Source of the DNA: Ectocarpus siliculosus
Lineage: Eukaryota; Sar; Phaeophyceae; Ectocarpales; Ectocarpaceae
Length of the DNA stretch: 42,944 nt
Direction of reading: 5' to 3'
Assembly: GCA_000310025.1 (NCBI GenBank)
Contig: FN647684.1
Location: 404,911 to 447,854 of the forward strand
Shown here: positions 1 through 10,453 of the stretch, one piece after another
Numbering within the stretch: position 1 is the stretch's first letter
How the letters are laid out: every line of letters starts with the position of its first letter
The notes under the pieces: model-generated
What the model was told of the DNA's origin: nothing
Seen by the model: only the letters and a program-made list of their open reading frames with translations
Databases searched by the model: none
Program-made: the position numbers and the translations under genes

Positions 1-137
1 GGAGGGGAGGTAAAGGGTCAAACGAGTGCGGCAGGCGGGAGTAGGGGTCCCCCCCCCCCCCCCCCGGTCTTCGAAAGCTAGTGCAGAACAAAACGTCTTC
101 TCAGAAAGGCGGTCGTAGCCACACACTCGCTGCGCAC

Positions 138-3100
138 CTGTCAACCGTGGCCGGGACGTACGTGAAGTCGATCTCCCTGGGCTTCGTCAGCAGGCCCCGG
201 GGGAGCGGCACCTCGGGGAGCACCTTCTGCCACTGCTCGCGGGCACTCGCCTGGTCCTCCTCCGCGGCTGCCGCTGCCGCTGCCGCCGCAGCCGCAGCCG
301 TGCCGCCGACGCCGCCGGCGTGCCCCTTGCCGTTCGCCGTCCCGGGCGCCGCCAGCGCGGAGTGGAAGGGCGTCTTCATCGCCAAGGCCAGGCCCATCTC
401 GAGGGGGATGGGATAGGGCTCGTTGCCCTGGGACAGGTCGGACAGCCGGGCGATCTCCTTGTCCTGCTCGTGCACCGAGCGCTGGGCGAAGTGCTTCGGG
501 CAGAAGTAGGGGAGCTCGGACTCCTGGCAGGGGTACCAGTTCTTCCGGCCGTCGGGAAGGACCTCCTGAGCGGCAACAAAAAAGAAAGGCGGCGACGAGG
601 GAGAAGAGCGGTTAGAGTCCACACCACACGGAACGAGGCGAGGAGAGGCGGGTGCTGTCGAGAAAGCGCGCGAAACAAAAGGGGGGCGTGCGCGTACGAT
701 TATTCGCGGCGTGGGCAAGAAGAACATATGGCTCTCCTGTTATAGAAGTGACAACAGGAGGGCCTTGAAGCAGAAACGGAGTAACAATATGGAACATGAT
801 AGGTTCATGTCGAAGTCGCGAAGACGAGGCTGGGGGTGAGGACGGGGAGGAGGGGGGGGGGGGCGATGGTTGGGAAAGGAAAGGGGGTATGGCGGGCGTA
901 AGGACGGAAAATTGACGAGGAGAGGGGCGCTACTTGCGCAACACAACAGTGGTAGCATAACAATACGACTGCAGCCAGGTACAAACGGTTCAAATAAGCG
1001 GCATGTACGACTCTCGAGCACTTTGCATCTCTCATTCTAGGCGCTCCAATAACGTTTGGTGGGCATCGATGCCGCACGGGGAACGCGCCGACAAGACAAC
1101 ACTGCCAGCCTTTGGAGCTAGCGGTCGGGGGAAGCGCAAGAATAAATATTTTAGTGAAGTTGACATCACACTGGACTCGACTCGCCTTGATTGCGCATGG
1201 AAAGTGGACCGAAGCATTACAGCTGGATACCGTGCACCCAATTGATGCCCCCTTTTCCTCGCAGATGATGCAACTCAAGCATCGGGCACGGAAGTACTCC
1301 TGCGTGCGCGTTGATGGGGGGGGGGGGGGCACGCAGACGGTATTTGGGGTGGGAACAGGCCGCTGTTGGACCGGAATGAACGGCGTGGAGGATGAGGGGG
1401 AACAAACCGGGCGCTGCAATGGACCACGTATGTATGGGTGATTGCGCCCCAGACTGAAGACGACAAGACGGTGCATTGTTACTACACCTACTTTCCTTGA
1501 AAGAGCTGGGTGGTCCACGGTGATCAACTTCACCACACCACAAAACGAAGCGGAGGAAATGGCGACTTGTCCTCTTGGGGAGACGCTCCCCGTTCCGGGT
1601 ACGTGCTCTCATTTCTGGATGTTCTTCGGCCGCTTCACTGGTGTCACGCCACGAGTTCTCTTGGCGTTTTCTCCCTCGGGCGCAAACAAACTACAGCAAC
1701 CACAGCAATACAGTGGGGGAACGGGCGGAGTCGTCCAGGCAACACAGTCCTCCTCTGAACGGGTCCCTTCCTCCGTCGGTCCCCGAAGCAGAACAACAAT
1801 GTGTCTGATGCAAACAAAGCAAGGGTATCCCGGAACCGGCCTGACAAGAAGCCATCGGGCTGGATGATACCAAGGTGCGTCAAGGAACGCCCGGTCTGCG
1901 GCGCGCTATTTAATGCGGATACCGACCAACAGGAGGAAGGTCCACCCAAAAAGGAGAGAAGACCGGGCGCGTTGGACGGAGGCAAGACGACCGGTTCTGG
2001 CGAAAAATCACACCGCCAACCAAACACATGCGGCTCCAAACCATATACTGCCGAGACCACCGAGGTCAAGCTCTGCCACTCGCTGCGGCTGCTCTTTGCT
2101 CACTCTGCTGACGTCACGCCACTTGCACTTCGGTGCGGTTTCGTCGTAGATCGTTTGCGGGCTGAAGTGCACGCAGTTGGTGTGGCACCACACGGGCTTC
2201 CTGTTCAGCGTCAGGGTTGGCTCATCGGATGCCCACACGTTCCGGTCGGTAGGGATGTCGATGAAGTCCGTTGCCATCTTTGTGTGTAACGTTGGATGCA
2301 TCGAGAGGTAGCCCGGCGGGGGGAGGGACAGAGGGCGGAAGGGGTTGTTGGTGTCGTTGGTGTTGTTGTTGTCTTCACATTAAAAACCGTTCCGGTCTTC
2401 GCTCAGGTACCTTGCTACATCCGTACGTACCGGTCCCACTGACGCGGACGCCTTCCGTGGTCACAGGCCAACTACCCAAAGAGGGGTACACCAAGCTTCT
2501 AGAACAATCTAGAACGGAAAAAAATAACGTGATCGGGGCAATCCGCTAGACGACGCTCTCGCTCAGCGAACGCCTTGGCCTCTTCCGCGACGGGTTCGGC
2601 GTGGTTCTTCATTTCCTCCTCGCTCTTTTACCGCTTGTTCAGACTAGACTACGTGTTGACCCGGCGGCAAATGAGACGGCTAAGTGAGCAGCAACGACGG
2701 GAGTATCGTAACCTAGGTCGGAGGAGCGAGACCGGGAGGCGCTTCGAACATAAAATAGCGGTAGGCGGTCGTTATGTACATCCCAACCTATTGACAGCAA
2801 CAACAGCAGTGTGGCGGATCGGACCACAGAAAACGCCGCATTCCGTGAACTCGGGTTCCTTGAAATCAACCATGAACGCCGGTGTACTATGTAAATGATG
2901 CTGTGCTCACTGCAAGCCTTGCCACTGGAGGGGGTCCCGCAACTGGGTGAAGAACTGTCCGCTCAGCAACAAGTGTGTACACTCATATCTACACATCTAC
3001 ACTGCCGTCTATGGCACATCTACACTGCTGTCTATGGAGAAAGCTCCAGGGGTGTGCGGATTGTCCATGCAGGTCGCCAAGGGGTTAGGACGACAGCAGC

Positions 3101-3247
3101 AGTTCGCACCTCCAGTCCCTCGTTGTGGCCCAGGTTACAGAAACCGCATTTACGGTCGAGCAGGTCGTCTCCGCTGCTGCTGGAAACGGTTCCGCTTCCG
3201 TCGCCGCCGTCATTGGAGCGTGGTCGCTTCAGTCCTTCGGACGCCAT
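138..3247 (-). CDS. ePHD (extended PHD) zinc-finger protein, C-terminus cut by left edge
   Basis: Likely a nuclear chromatin-associated reader. Exons (minus): 3247-3110, 2277-2104, 1299-1186 and 565-138, giving at least 284 residues; all joins are phase 0 and exon 4 ends in phase 2, so the gene continues left. The ePHD metal ligands are spread over all four exons: CGFC (exon 1, about residues 34-37), WCHTNC followed by VHFSP (exon 2), CIIC, GASIGC, SC and VHFPC (exon 3), and FCPKH (exon 4). This order matches the ePHD/PHD-zf-HC5HC2H fold of MLL, PHF6 and JADE-type proteins. The start is the ATG at 3247; an in-frame GTG lies just before it. Exon 4 then carries a run of about 12 Ala and an acidic stretch. 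The exon 3 donor appears to be a GC site (AAG|GCGAGT at 1186). No SET, bromo or other domain is visible in this part, so the full protein class is unknown. Confidence 0.72.
264..301 (-). repeat. GCN trinucleotide tract encoding polyalanine
   Basis: A mixed GCC/GCT/GCA/GCG run inside exon 4 of the ePHD gene encodes about 12 consecutive Ala, flanked by a Gly-rich and a Glu/Asp-rich stretch. The codons are mixed, which suggests an old or purified tract rather than a fresh expansion. Confidence 0.75.
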
Positions 3248-3865
3248 CACTTCGTTGCAGTGTTTTGGAGCCTCGGGCGTAGAGGGACGTCGGTCGGTAG
3301 TATCCTTAACCCGCGAGCATGTTCCGCTGCGCCTGCTGCTGCTGTTCCTACAAAAAATCCGCGTTTGAATTCAAAAAGTATTGGTCGCCTGTCCTTGCCG
3401 TACGCTCTCCCTGCTCTCGTCTACCTTATCGACGGCAAGATGTATCTGGACCTGGACCTACCAATACACTACGGGGGTCTGTTCAAGCAGACCACCGAGC
3501 CCTTCTTCGAATCTTGCAGGGAAGGGATCGCAGGCGCGCGGGAGAGAGCCGGAGCCAGCCTGAGCAGGGGGAGAGAGAGGGTGGGGGGTTTCAGTAAGTT
3601 CTGAAGGCATTGTATTGTAACGCCAAAGCCAGCGGTCAGGGCGGCCGGGGGGACACAACGCTGACTGTGACTGACTGTGACACGCACGCGAGCGAGAGAC
3701 GGGACAGTCGCACCGCCGCCCGCTGAGTGGTTGGCTAGCTCTCTACAGCTTCTGTGTCTCCGCTGTGTTTGATATTGGTGGTGTAGAATAGCTCAGCTGT
3801 GAGTGCTGGCTGCTCCCGGTGTGATACAAGAAGAAGAAGCAGACGAACCTCTCTCTGTCTCTTTC
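3248..3865. promoter_or_regulatory. Intergenic stretch upstream of the ePHD gene
   Basis: This 618-bp stretch lies between the ePHD start codon and the next possible start on the plus strand at 3866, so it would hold a divergent promoter if the plus-strand exon is real. I see no clear TATA box. It contains a short GACTGTGACTGACTGTGA direct repeat near 3661 and AG/CT-rich runs. No coding stretch with convincing splice borders is visible in it. Confidence 0.35.
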
Positions 3866-4156
3866 ATGATGTCCGGGTTGCTTGCTGGCACCGACATGTC
3901 ACCGACTAGGCTGCTCAGGCTGATGGGCCCAGCGGCGCTTCTCGCTGCGTGGGTGTGCACTGGAGACGCAGCGCATACGATCGGCTCTGGGATCGGCGGC
4001 TCAAGGACCGGGCTTCTCCGGCCACGACCGAGTGAAGTTGCAGTTTCGGAAAGCGAAGATAGGGCAACAGCCGGTGATGGGCGAGTTCGCTGCTATGGTG
4101 CGGATCGATCGGCTCGGGGTCTGTGCGCACAGATGCGGGGCGGGTCGATGGCTGAG
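3866..4156 (+). CDS. Possible first exon with signal-peptide-like N-terminus
   Basis: From the ATG at 3866 the frame is open past the proposed donor (GAG|GTGATT at 4156, phase 0). The first ~38 residues contain a basic stretch (SPTRLLRLM) followed by a hydrophobic core (GPAALLAAWVC) and small residues (TGDAAH), like a secretory or ER-targeting signal. The rest is Arg/Gly/Ser-rich without a recognisable domain. A phase-0 exon candidate follows at 6388. I do not recognise the product; this may be a true exon or chance coding. Confidence 0.25.
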
Positions 4157-5004
4157 GTGATTGTTGTTGTTGTTGGTGGCGGTGGTAGTGTTCTTACTGC
4201 TCGCAACACTGCTGTTTACGCACGCTGGCGCGCACTCTTTGATCAAGACACAATGAACACGGGGGAGGTCGCTGACCCTCTGTTCATGTACACTGACGAC
4301 ATCACTCCTGCTGTGTTGTTGGCAGCTGTATAGTCCACCGCAGTCTAGTGAAGACATCTGGTGTACGAAAGGAGGTTTATTACCCCCTCTGGTGTGTACC
4401 CTCACCATCTCCAACCCTCAAAGAAACCGCAAAAAATGCTTCAAATGTCTCTGAGGAGGGGTGTAATTCAAGAGGTGCCAATTCCGAAACTCGGAACTTC
4501 AAAACATTGTACTTACAATCTACTTTCCCCAGCTCATGTTGCAAGTATGCATCTGCAATATATGCATATGAACCTCATGGAAGATTGAAGATTAGACTGC
4601 GGGTGGAGATACCAGACACACCTGGGTAGTTTTTCAGCTCGTGTGAGAATGGTGTCCAGTCTACAGCAGTGTGTCGATCAAACGCAAACTGTGTGCGTTG
4701 CGCTTATTCTAGTTTGAGTTAAAGGTGCAGATGTATCGATGAGGCCGAGCAAGGCAGGCTTGAACAAACAAACAGGTGATGTGTTGTATCCACAGACAGA
4801 TAACGGTCCGGGACAAATTGTGTTACATGGCCAACCTTGTTTTGGTGCACAACAATAAGATGCAGAGAAATATTCGTGAGAGAGGGAGGAAGGTGATGAC
4901 CTTCAGTAGTGCAAAGGGCAGCAGGCCAACGATGTTTCGTTGCCCCAGCGATGTTTCTCACAAGGCGAGATGCCGTCAAGCACGCCACCACAGAAAAAAA
5001 AGGA

Positions 5005-5038
<34 letters not shown>

Positions 5039-6387
5039 AGTAGAGGGGTAGGACAGTGAGGCAGGAGGGAACCCCTCGTATGTTGAGTGGGGTACAACAG
5101 TGCATAGACCTGCAAAGGAATAGGGTTTGGTCAGAGGCACTCACACGCAGTCCTGCTGCCGCCTGCGTCAAGGCAGCGCTACGTTGAGGCTGCTGCCGTG
5201 CTACGCTGTATGAGGCTGTTACCGTGCTACTGCCCGGGCACTGGAACGTTGGGGGGGTCGTAGTGCTGTCTGTGCGAACACGACGCAAGCGACCAGGCTG
5301 AGAGCTACCTCCTATGTGTGTAGTTTTATTTTTGCCGACGCTCAACACCAGACAGACCTCTATCGAGAGTAATCCAACCGATCGGAGCTCTCGGAACCCC
5401 CTCCCACAAATCAGACCCATTGGTGGTCACACGATTATAGTGTGCAACAACGTATATCACTCTATGAACTTTTCGCTACCAAATGTATGCACAGCTCGGG
5501 GAAGATATATATTTGAAAACCTTGAACGTCAAGCCTGGTCGGCCGTCAGTATCGCTCTTCGCGGAGCTGGTCGAAGCTCTTGGCTTTCCGCAAACACACG
5601 CCATTCCGAAATATGAAGAAAGGAGTTCGATTACTTCCAAACGTTCTATGTATTAGTTGTGCTTCTCTTTCCCCTACTGCGGTGAACCCCACGGCTGTCT
5701 TGTGCCCCTCGTAGTTCTGTCTCCAGACTCCTACACTTCAGAAGAGTTTGGGACTTCTGAATCTCCGCGGGGTACGAGCATCACTTGTGTTGGCTGCGGT
5801 ACTAATTTGCTGTGGTTCTGGTGTTTGCACGAGATAAAATGGCCGTGTATGCTGTCTATATGGAGGCGGATGCCATTGTGTCTAGCTACGCAGCGGCAAG
5901 CTGCACGCCTCGTCTCACAGAAACGCTTGCTTCCAACGAGGGTCGAGCCGTATTTACTCCAGACCGCCCCCCTTGAATTGGTGTTTTGTGTCGTCACACC
6001 TGTATCTATACAATAGTCTTATCACCTTTCTTGTGGTCCAGCACTACCGCAGGCTGGCTGTCGAAGGAAACACGATGGGTGCAGGGTTTCCGTGGCGCTA
6101 AACGCAAGTGACAAACCAATACACTTGCAGATCAAACAGTATCATGTCTTCATCTACGATACGTACCAACTAAGATGATGGTTTTTCGCCGCTCAGACGC
6201 TACACCTGAGGGCGGTTGGCCTCTCCTCATATGCTATCGACGGCTGTGCCGTGATTCTTAGGAAAAACCCACCTTCTTGGACCGCCGGAACAAAAATACT
6301 TTAAAGGTTTTTTCTAACCACCCACCCACTTGTCGCCCGTCTTCCACGGTGCACACGTCGGCAATATTTCGTATTGAATCTGACCAG
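4157..6387. other. No convincing gene; simple repeats
   Basis: No exon with both good codon character and splice borders was found in this 2.2-kb stretch. It holds a (TC)n microsatellite at about 5008-5036 and an imperfect GCTGCCGTGCTACG-type direct duplication at about 5191-5233. It could be intron if 3866-4156 and 6388-6465 belong to one gene, or otherwise intergenic. Confidence 0.4.
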
Positions 6388-6465
6388 AATCAAGGGCCTA
6401 CCGACTACTTGTCCACCCTCCAAGACCAGAGCCAGCCGTGGTGGACAGACGGCAAGAACAAGGCG
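6388..6465 (+). CDS. Possible 26-codon internal exon
   Basis: A phase-0 exon candidate bounded by TGACCAG|AAT with a CTGAC branch-like site and by AAGGCG|GTAAGC. It encodes a hydrophilic peptide containing QPWWTDGKNK. It fits in phase with the exon candidates at 3866-4156 and 8122-8370, but there is no domain match, so its membership is uncertain. Confidence 0.25.
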
Positions 6466-7140
6466 GTAAGCTCGCGGTCACACCCTCGGTTTTGGTTCGG
6501 GTCCCCTCGCTGTAGTTTGACGACGTTTTGGAAACGCCTACAGATCGCCCTCATGGTATGGGAAGCGAGGGCACGGGAGTAATCTCTTCTCTGGAGATGA
6601 TTCGAGCCGCGACTCATCCTAGTGGTGTATCATTTTTCTACGGCTGTTGTCGGCTTCTCTGTCGGCTCTGAGAAGCCAGCGTGCGTTTTTTTCGCGTTAG
6701 ATGTGAAGATCCACGAAGGCAAGGAACTATATAGTAACTTGACAGTTTTTCTGTCTGGCCTACGGCTCGTGCGGTCGGTTTGTGTAGCGGTTGTCGTTGC
6801 TGTTGGTCTTCTCTGTCGTCGTCGCCAAAGTGTCGCCAATCGTGTTTCAAGCGAGGCGTCATCCTGTTTTCTTTGATTGTCATAAAGGCCGGCTTGCTCC
6901 CGAGTGCGCAGCTCATTTTCCTCGTTTCGGCGTGTTGCTTTTATTCGTGTGCCTCTTTCGGCTACCCGGCCGAAAGAAACAAAAGAAGCAGGTTCGTGCT
7001 GCTGGTGGGGGGGGGGGGTCGGCAAACAAGAAGAGGACCGCAGGGTCTGCAGTAGCGGCAAGAACAAGAAGCTCGGCGAGGGCTGGCTTATCATCGCCAT
7101 CGTCATCGTCAGCAACGGCAGATCTCAGGTGGCTTGGAGG

Positions 7141-7245
7141 GGAAGGGTGTACGCATGCCGTAGTCGTCTATACCATAGACCTCGCATCCCTACAATGTTG
7201 GGGACGGAGCGATATGCCGGGTTTTCGCCGGGCCAGGCTACGTTT
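7141..7245 (+). repeat. Dispersed tRNA-like repeat copy (G-capped family)
   Basis: Contains GCATGCCGTAGTCGTCTATA, then CCATAGACCTCGCATCC and a GGGACGGAGC block, matching the copy at 21349-21445 over about 90 bases. It lies about 120 bases downstream of a G tract at 7008-7018 rather than touching it. Confidence 0.6.
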
Positions 7246-8121
7246 CACAAGGATGGAGCAGAAGCTGGTAGTGTCATCATCCTTGCGTTTGCTGTGCAAA
7301 TCCGGTGGCTTGGAGGGTGGGGGTTTAAGAATTGAGAGGACGGCGAAGAGAATGTAACCCACTGTGCTCCGTTGTTATCTGTCTCTCGGAGTTGATGGCC
7401 CAATCAACCGCGCACGCGGGGCACGTGATTACGTCGTTCGTTTGTTTGTTAGTGCCTGGCCGTGGTGAAAGCCATGCCGAACTAGCTTGCGCTTCGATTG
7501 GTGACAGGAAGGATTCAACACGTTTTTTCAACGTCGGGAGTAGCCCTCGCTCTGCAGATTCGCAAGGCGGCAAGCCCTGACGGCATCGTAGCATACACCT
7601 CGCTGTAGTGCGACATGGCAATCGCTGCCTACCGCCCCCCCCCCGCCCCTCCGCTCGCCCTTTCCCCCCAGTAGGTTACGGTGTTCGAGTATGTGCATCT
7701 GTGTCTTTATTGATAGCATTGGGTGCGCTAACCGACTGTTCAAGGAAAGACGTGGGTGGGTGTATTCTCTCTCCCTTGGCAGTGTATCGGCCATGCTGAC
7801 CGGCTGATCGGTGAATAGTGCCGGTTGCTCGCTTCTAGTTGGTGTTGTCCACGCCCTGCCTGTCATTTCGTCTCTTGTGGGGTTCGTGTCACCACCTCGC
7901 CCCCTGTCTCACTCATCTTCACGTGGCACCGCGCCTTCTCCTCAGGCATCATGCTCCCCCACCTCTCTTGTCGTATGCCTTATCAACCCTTGCACCTCTT
8001 CTGCTTCCTTACCGCTTTTTTGGTCGCGGTTCTCTCTCGCTTGCCTCGCTTCCCCCCATCCGGCAGCCCCACGGGATGGGCTGCCCTCCTCGCCCTTCCC
8101 ATCGTATTCCTCTCCGGCAAG

Positions 8122-9515
8122 TACAACACCGACGGCGGCAGCAGCAGGGCGCCAGCGGCAGTAAAAGCCAAACCCGCGGCGGCAAAAAAGGCGAAACCGC
8201 CGTCCCAAGCCGTGCAGAAGAAGAAAACGCCTACTGCGCCGAAACCCAAGGCAAAACCGAAGCCTAAGCCCGCGCCGACCAAAAGGAGTGGCCCTCCGGC
8301 GGCCAGCAGAGGCGGCGGAGGGGTTGCCGGTGTCGTTGGCGGCGTCTTAGGGAAGCTGGTCCCCGACAACGTGAGTGGGGATGCGTCGAGACGGCGTGTT
8401 ACCACCGTGGTTGGCGTTGACCTTTTTTCGCCTGTGTGTACACGTCTCTGTGCTCTCTGCCGGTTCGGCTGGGCGTGTGTTGTTGTCGTTGAATGGTGAG
8501 GGTGACGGTCCCGTGGCGTCTATACTAGGAACTCTCGCTGGCTGTTGCCCGGCTATGTTCGTCGGCGTAAAGTGTGTGAAGCGCGCAGCTAAGGGAGGGC
8601 ACTGCTACACCCTTTTCGCGATAAGTAATGGGGTCAGGCACCGCGGGGGGGAAAGGCGGAGACAAGAAAAAATCGAGGGTGTACGGTTTCTGCTGGGTCA
8701 CCCCGGCTGGCGCGTCAAACATACACCGCAAAGTGTATCATAACGCTGGTGCCCAGAACAGCTGGGACGGCTACACAAACTTCGTACGCAACAGTGCGGT
8801 TGGACGCTATGCATATTCCTTGAGGTGCTAGGATGTGTTTGTATTTGTGATAAGGCCCGTAGACCTTTGCATATTCCAGTGGCGATTGGCCCTCGGTTGA
8901 GCTGTCGTCGACCACGTACTGGAAAAACGGCAGCTTGGCGGCGCTAACGGGAACACAGCAGTGGTTGCCGTGTGTTAACCTTGGTAGGGCAACAATTGAC
9001 ACTCATGACCGGCCATTGCGCTCGCCTCCCTCCCCCCCAGGTGTGGTGTCTGCGGAGCCGTGTGTGCCCTCACCGCCCTCACCGCTAGCCTCCATGTACA
9101 ATCAGCACATCCCCACATCTCTCCTTTCTCGGTTTTCGAGAGCCTTGAACCAGCTCCTTTCCCTCTGCCCTCCTGACATTCCGTGGTGTAATGCTGGCGT
9201 GCTACTGTTGTTGAGCTGCTCCTACTGCTACCACCGCTGTTGCTGCCGCCGCCGCCGCCGCCGCTCCACTGTTCTCTTCCCGGCACTGGGCTCTGCTACA
9301 TGCTCCTGGTATTGCTCTCCTACAACTGCTGTTGCCGCCGCCGCCGCCGCCGCCGCTGCTGCTGCCGGTCCTCCGTGCCGCCTCCCGAACAGGCCTACCT
9401 TCGGTCCCTGTTAATCATTGTCATCGCGGCGCTCGGGAGCGGAGGCCTTCACGCCCTCACCACCAACAACCTGCTGCGCGCGGCATGGCCGATCACCCTG
9501 GTTGACCCTTGGCAG
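8122..9515 (+). CDS. Lys/Pro/Ala-rich exon plus membrane-segment exon, product unknown
   Basis: Two exons join in phase 0: 8122-8370 (83 codons) and 9393-9515 (41 codons). The first is dominated by Ala-Lys-Pro repeats (KAKPAAAKKAKPP, KPKAKPKPKP) and ends GKLVPDN before a GTGAGT donor. The second starts AYLRSLLIIVIAALG, a good membrane segment, and ends LVDPWQ before GTAAGC. The first exon is also open upstream to ATGs at 7951 and 7975, so its 5' border is uncertain. The last donor is phase 0 and could join a phase-0 acceptor at 10547, which would make these exons the N-terminus of the TspO-like gene. They could equally belong to a separate small gene ending around 10083. I do not recognise the family. 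Confidence 0.4.
9240..9360 (+). repeat. Two GCC/CCG trinucleotide tracts
   Basis: Pure (GCC)n-type tracts at about 9243-9266 and 9332-9360 sit just upstream of the acceptor at 9393. They probably act as intron sequence, since the reading through them is only Cys/Arg/Ala homopolymer. Confidence 0.6.
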
Positions 9516-9538
9516 GTAAGCGTACTTCTAGAAAATAT

Positions 9539-9753
9539 CGTATATGACACAAGATAACACACCCCCTGGACCGATTTTCAAAGCTCAACTACTCCACGAT
9601 GAAGAGGATGCATAGACGAAAGGATGCGTTTTCAGAGAGCTCTCGACCAGACGGCTTCAACGCCGCCGTTTTCGGCCCTGCGACTGTTGCTGCTGTTGAA
9701 AAATCGAGCTTTGAAAATCGGTCCAGGGGGTGTGTTATCTTGTGTCATATACG
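9539..9753. repeat. 215-bp hairpin element with 48-bp perfect inverted repeat ends
   Basis: The arm 9539-9586 is the exact reverse complement of 9706-9753, separated by about 119 bases. The inner part (TTTTCGGC, TGTTGC, a CTTTGAAAA block) resembles the hairpin at 33045-33276, so the two look like members of one MITE-like family. It starts 24 bases after the donor at 9515, in the intron or 3' flank. A TA duplication at the ends is not clear. Confidence 0.85.
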
Positions 9754-10198
9754 GTAGGCCAAGTGTCCAGCCGGTTTTCCTGCCACTCACTGTAACGATT
9801 TCAACTCATCCCCTTCGATTGTGGTGATATCTCGGGGTAGTATTTTTATGTGTTTTTATGTAGTATTTCCTATAAAGCGGTGTTTACGCGTATCGGGCGT
9901 AAGGCGAAGAAGGCCTGTTGGATTGCGTCGCTTGTAGCTGAACTCGATGGAGAAGTGGACAGGCGGTCTAGAGGAGGGATGGCCCGAACCTCCGCCAACG
10001 GCTTGGATCAACCCTTCTGCTGTCCTCCGCTCGTTGCATCAGTGGCTTCTTGGGTTCGGACGAGGATTCGCGCAGAACTCTAGCTAGCGTGTTTTTCTCG
10101 CAAAGGGTTTGTAGAGATAACTACTGTAGGCATTCTGGGCGACGCCTCTCCTCTTAGAACGCTGGTCCCTTGCCGGGGCACCTTGATTTTTACTGGCC

Positions 10199-10375
10199 GA
10201 CACTGACGTGTTTTCGTTGTTGAGCCGGTTAGTGCTGCCAATCCCAATATAATTAAACCCCACACACGCGTGCATTGTGCGTTTTCAACCTCACCGAGAC
10301 TGACGTCTTTTGATTGGTCAAGCGGTTAGCGCGGTCAATGCTAGTTATAAAACACCCACACGCTTTGGGCATTTG
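10199..10375 (+). repeat. SINE-like element, two tandem copies
   Basis: Two adjacent copies share GACTGACGT, a TTTTGATTGGTCA-like block and GCCGGTTAG or GCGGTTAGCGCGGTC, each ending in an A/C-rich tail with CACACGC. The same core recurs at 11690, 23195 and 36921, always on the plus strand. The element fills most of the gap before the TspO-like start codon. Confidence 0.65.
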
Positions 10376-10453
10376 GCTTGTGACCACGCAAGGCGTCCGC
10401 TTCAGTCAGTTGGACCAAGCACGAATATCAGAAGGTACTGAGCGGAGACCGGA

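Noticed and set aside
7008-7129. A possible exon encoding a Lys-rich and hydrophobic peptide (GEGWLIIAIVIVS)
   Set aside because: The acceptor places a TAG at the start in phase 0 and the G run precedes it; no consistent join to neighbouring exons was found.
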